Below are positions 7,711-7,916 of a DNA stretch of 7,916 nt, in pieces; the first letter of the stretch is position 1, and each line of letters begins with the position of its first letter. A program made the translations under genes and the position numbers. Origin of the DNA: Candidatus Coatesiibacteriota bacterium (GTDB taxonomy: Bacteria > JAFGND01). Where the stretch lies: assembly GCA_016927185.1 (NCBI GenBank), contig JAFGND010000020.1, positions 1-7,916 on the forward strand, given 5' to 3'. The notes beneath the pieces are model-generated. The model saw only the letters and a list, made by a program, of their open reading frames with translations, searched no databases and was not told the DNA's origin.

Positions 7711-7865
7711 AATCCCTCTCCTTGAATTAATTTTGCCTTACATCCATAAAAAGCATTGTTTTTGTCCACAGAAAAATCGAGTGTTTCTCCATTTTCAAGA
7801 AATGTCATATATAGAATAATACTATATATTGAATTCCATTTGTTCTTTACTTTAGTTTCTTTCAT
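7707..7865 (-). CDS. Small protein of unknown function, translationally coupled to sucC
   Basis: A 52-residue frame beginning MKETKVKNKWNSIYSIILYM and ending in Gln-Gly-Glu-Gly-Leu. Three things support a real gene. A Shine-Dalgarno-like AAGGA (minus strand) lies about 7 bases before the ATG at 7865-7863. An in-frame TAA sits just upstream, so the start is bounded. The TGA stop (7709-7707) overlaps the sucC ATG in a classical ATGA junction. The last codons also carry the AAGGAG used by sucC. Composition is basic at the N-terminus, then a moderately hydrophobic stretch (about 12-23), then an acidic/polar part (FLENGETLDFSVDKNN) that looks like short beta strands, and one Cys (residue 42). The hydrophobic stretch is too short and polar to call a membrane segment. 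I recognise no family. A regulatory or leader role for sucCD, or a small accessory protein, are both possible; position is the only clue. Confidence 0.65.
   Translation of the reverse strand: MKETKVKNKWNSIYSIILYMTFLENGETLDFSVDKNNAFYGCKAKLIQGEGL
7718..7723 (-). promoter_or_regulatory. Ribosome binding site of sucC
   Basis: AAGGAG on the minus strand, 7 bases before the sucC ATG, embedded in the last codons of the small upstream gene. It confirms the sucC start at 7710 and shows that the small gene's end and the sucC initiation signal are built into one another. Confidence 0.75.
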
Positions 7866-7885
7866 TAATATTCCTTTTTAATTGT

Positions 7886-7910
7886 GCAGGGATATCATTT
7901 CTATCCCTGC
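7886..7910. repeat. Inverted repeat / hairpin upstream of the small gene and sucCD
   Basis: GCAGGGATA (7886-7894) pairs perfectly with TATCCCTGC (7902-7910) around a 7-base loop. On the plus strand it is followed by GTTTTC at the window edge, a short T run. On the minus strand it is followed by ACAATTAAAAAGG, which is not a T-tract. It lies about 20 bases upstream of the small gene's start. It could be the end of a neighbouring transcription unit beyond the window, a 5' leader hairpin, or an operator; the sequence does not decide between these. Confidence 0.6.
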
Positions 7911-7916
7911 GTTTTC

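Overview
This is an AT-rich stretch of a bacterial chromosome with closely spaced genes, Shine-Dalgarno sequences before most starts and the standard genetic code. A membrane-embedded O-antigen-ligase-type polymerase/ligase and an exported protein suggest a diderm (Gram-negative-type) envelope. The two succinyl-CoA synthetase genes are well conserved but do not fix the phylum. I see no mobile element, CRISPR array, tRNA or rRNA. An uncultivated or poorly sampled lineage is plausible but cannot be shown from this window.

Left block (1-4117, minus strand). Three genes are read right to left: an 884-residue cytoplasmic alpha-helical-repeat protein of unknown function (4117-1463), a polytopic O-antigen ligase/polymerase family protein that starts 4 bases after the previous stop (1458-205), and the first 52 residues of an exported protein with a signal peptide (156-1, cut by the window edge). 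The tight spacing suggests one operon, possibly for cell-surface polysaccharide.

Middle block (4118-5688). An intergenic region of about 157 bp separates the left block from a divergent plus-strand gene (4275-5660). That gene encodes a 461-residue, highly charged protein with two coiled-coil regions joined by a long acidic linker; its function is unknown. A 12-bp-stem hairpin (5661-5688) sits between this gene and the convergent sucD and looks like a shared two-way terminator.

Right block (5690-7916, minus strand). sucC and sucD encode the beta and alpha subunits of succinyl-CoA synthetase and overlap by one base (TAATG). Directly upstream, overlapping the sucC start as ATGA, is a 52-codon gene (7865-7707) that a length cut-off would easily miss. 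It has its own ribosome binding site and an in-frame stop upstream, and resembles no family I know. A 9-bp inverted repeat lies upstream of it at the right edge.

The right block is ordinary central metabolism (TCA cycle or substrate-level phosphorylation) apart from the small leader gene. The left and middle blocks hold two large uncharacterised proteins facing each other across a possible divergent promoter region. I see no firm evidence of a new system. The best leads are the 52-residue gene coupled to sucC and the helical-repeat protein coupled to the O-antigen ligase.
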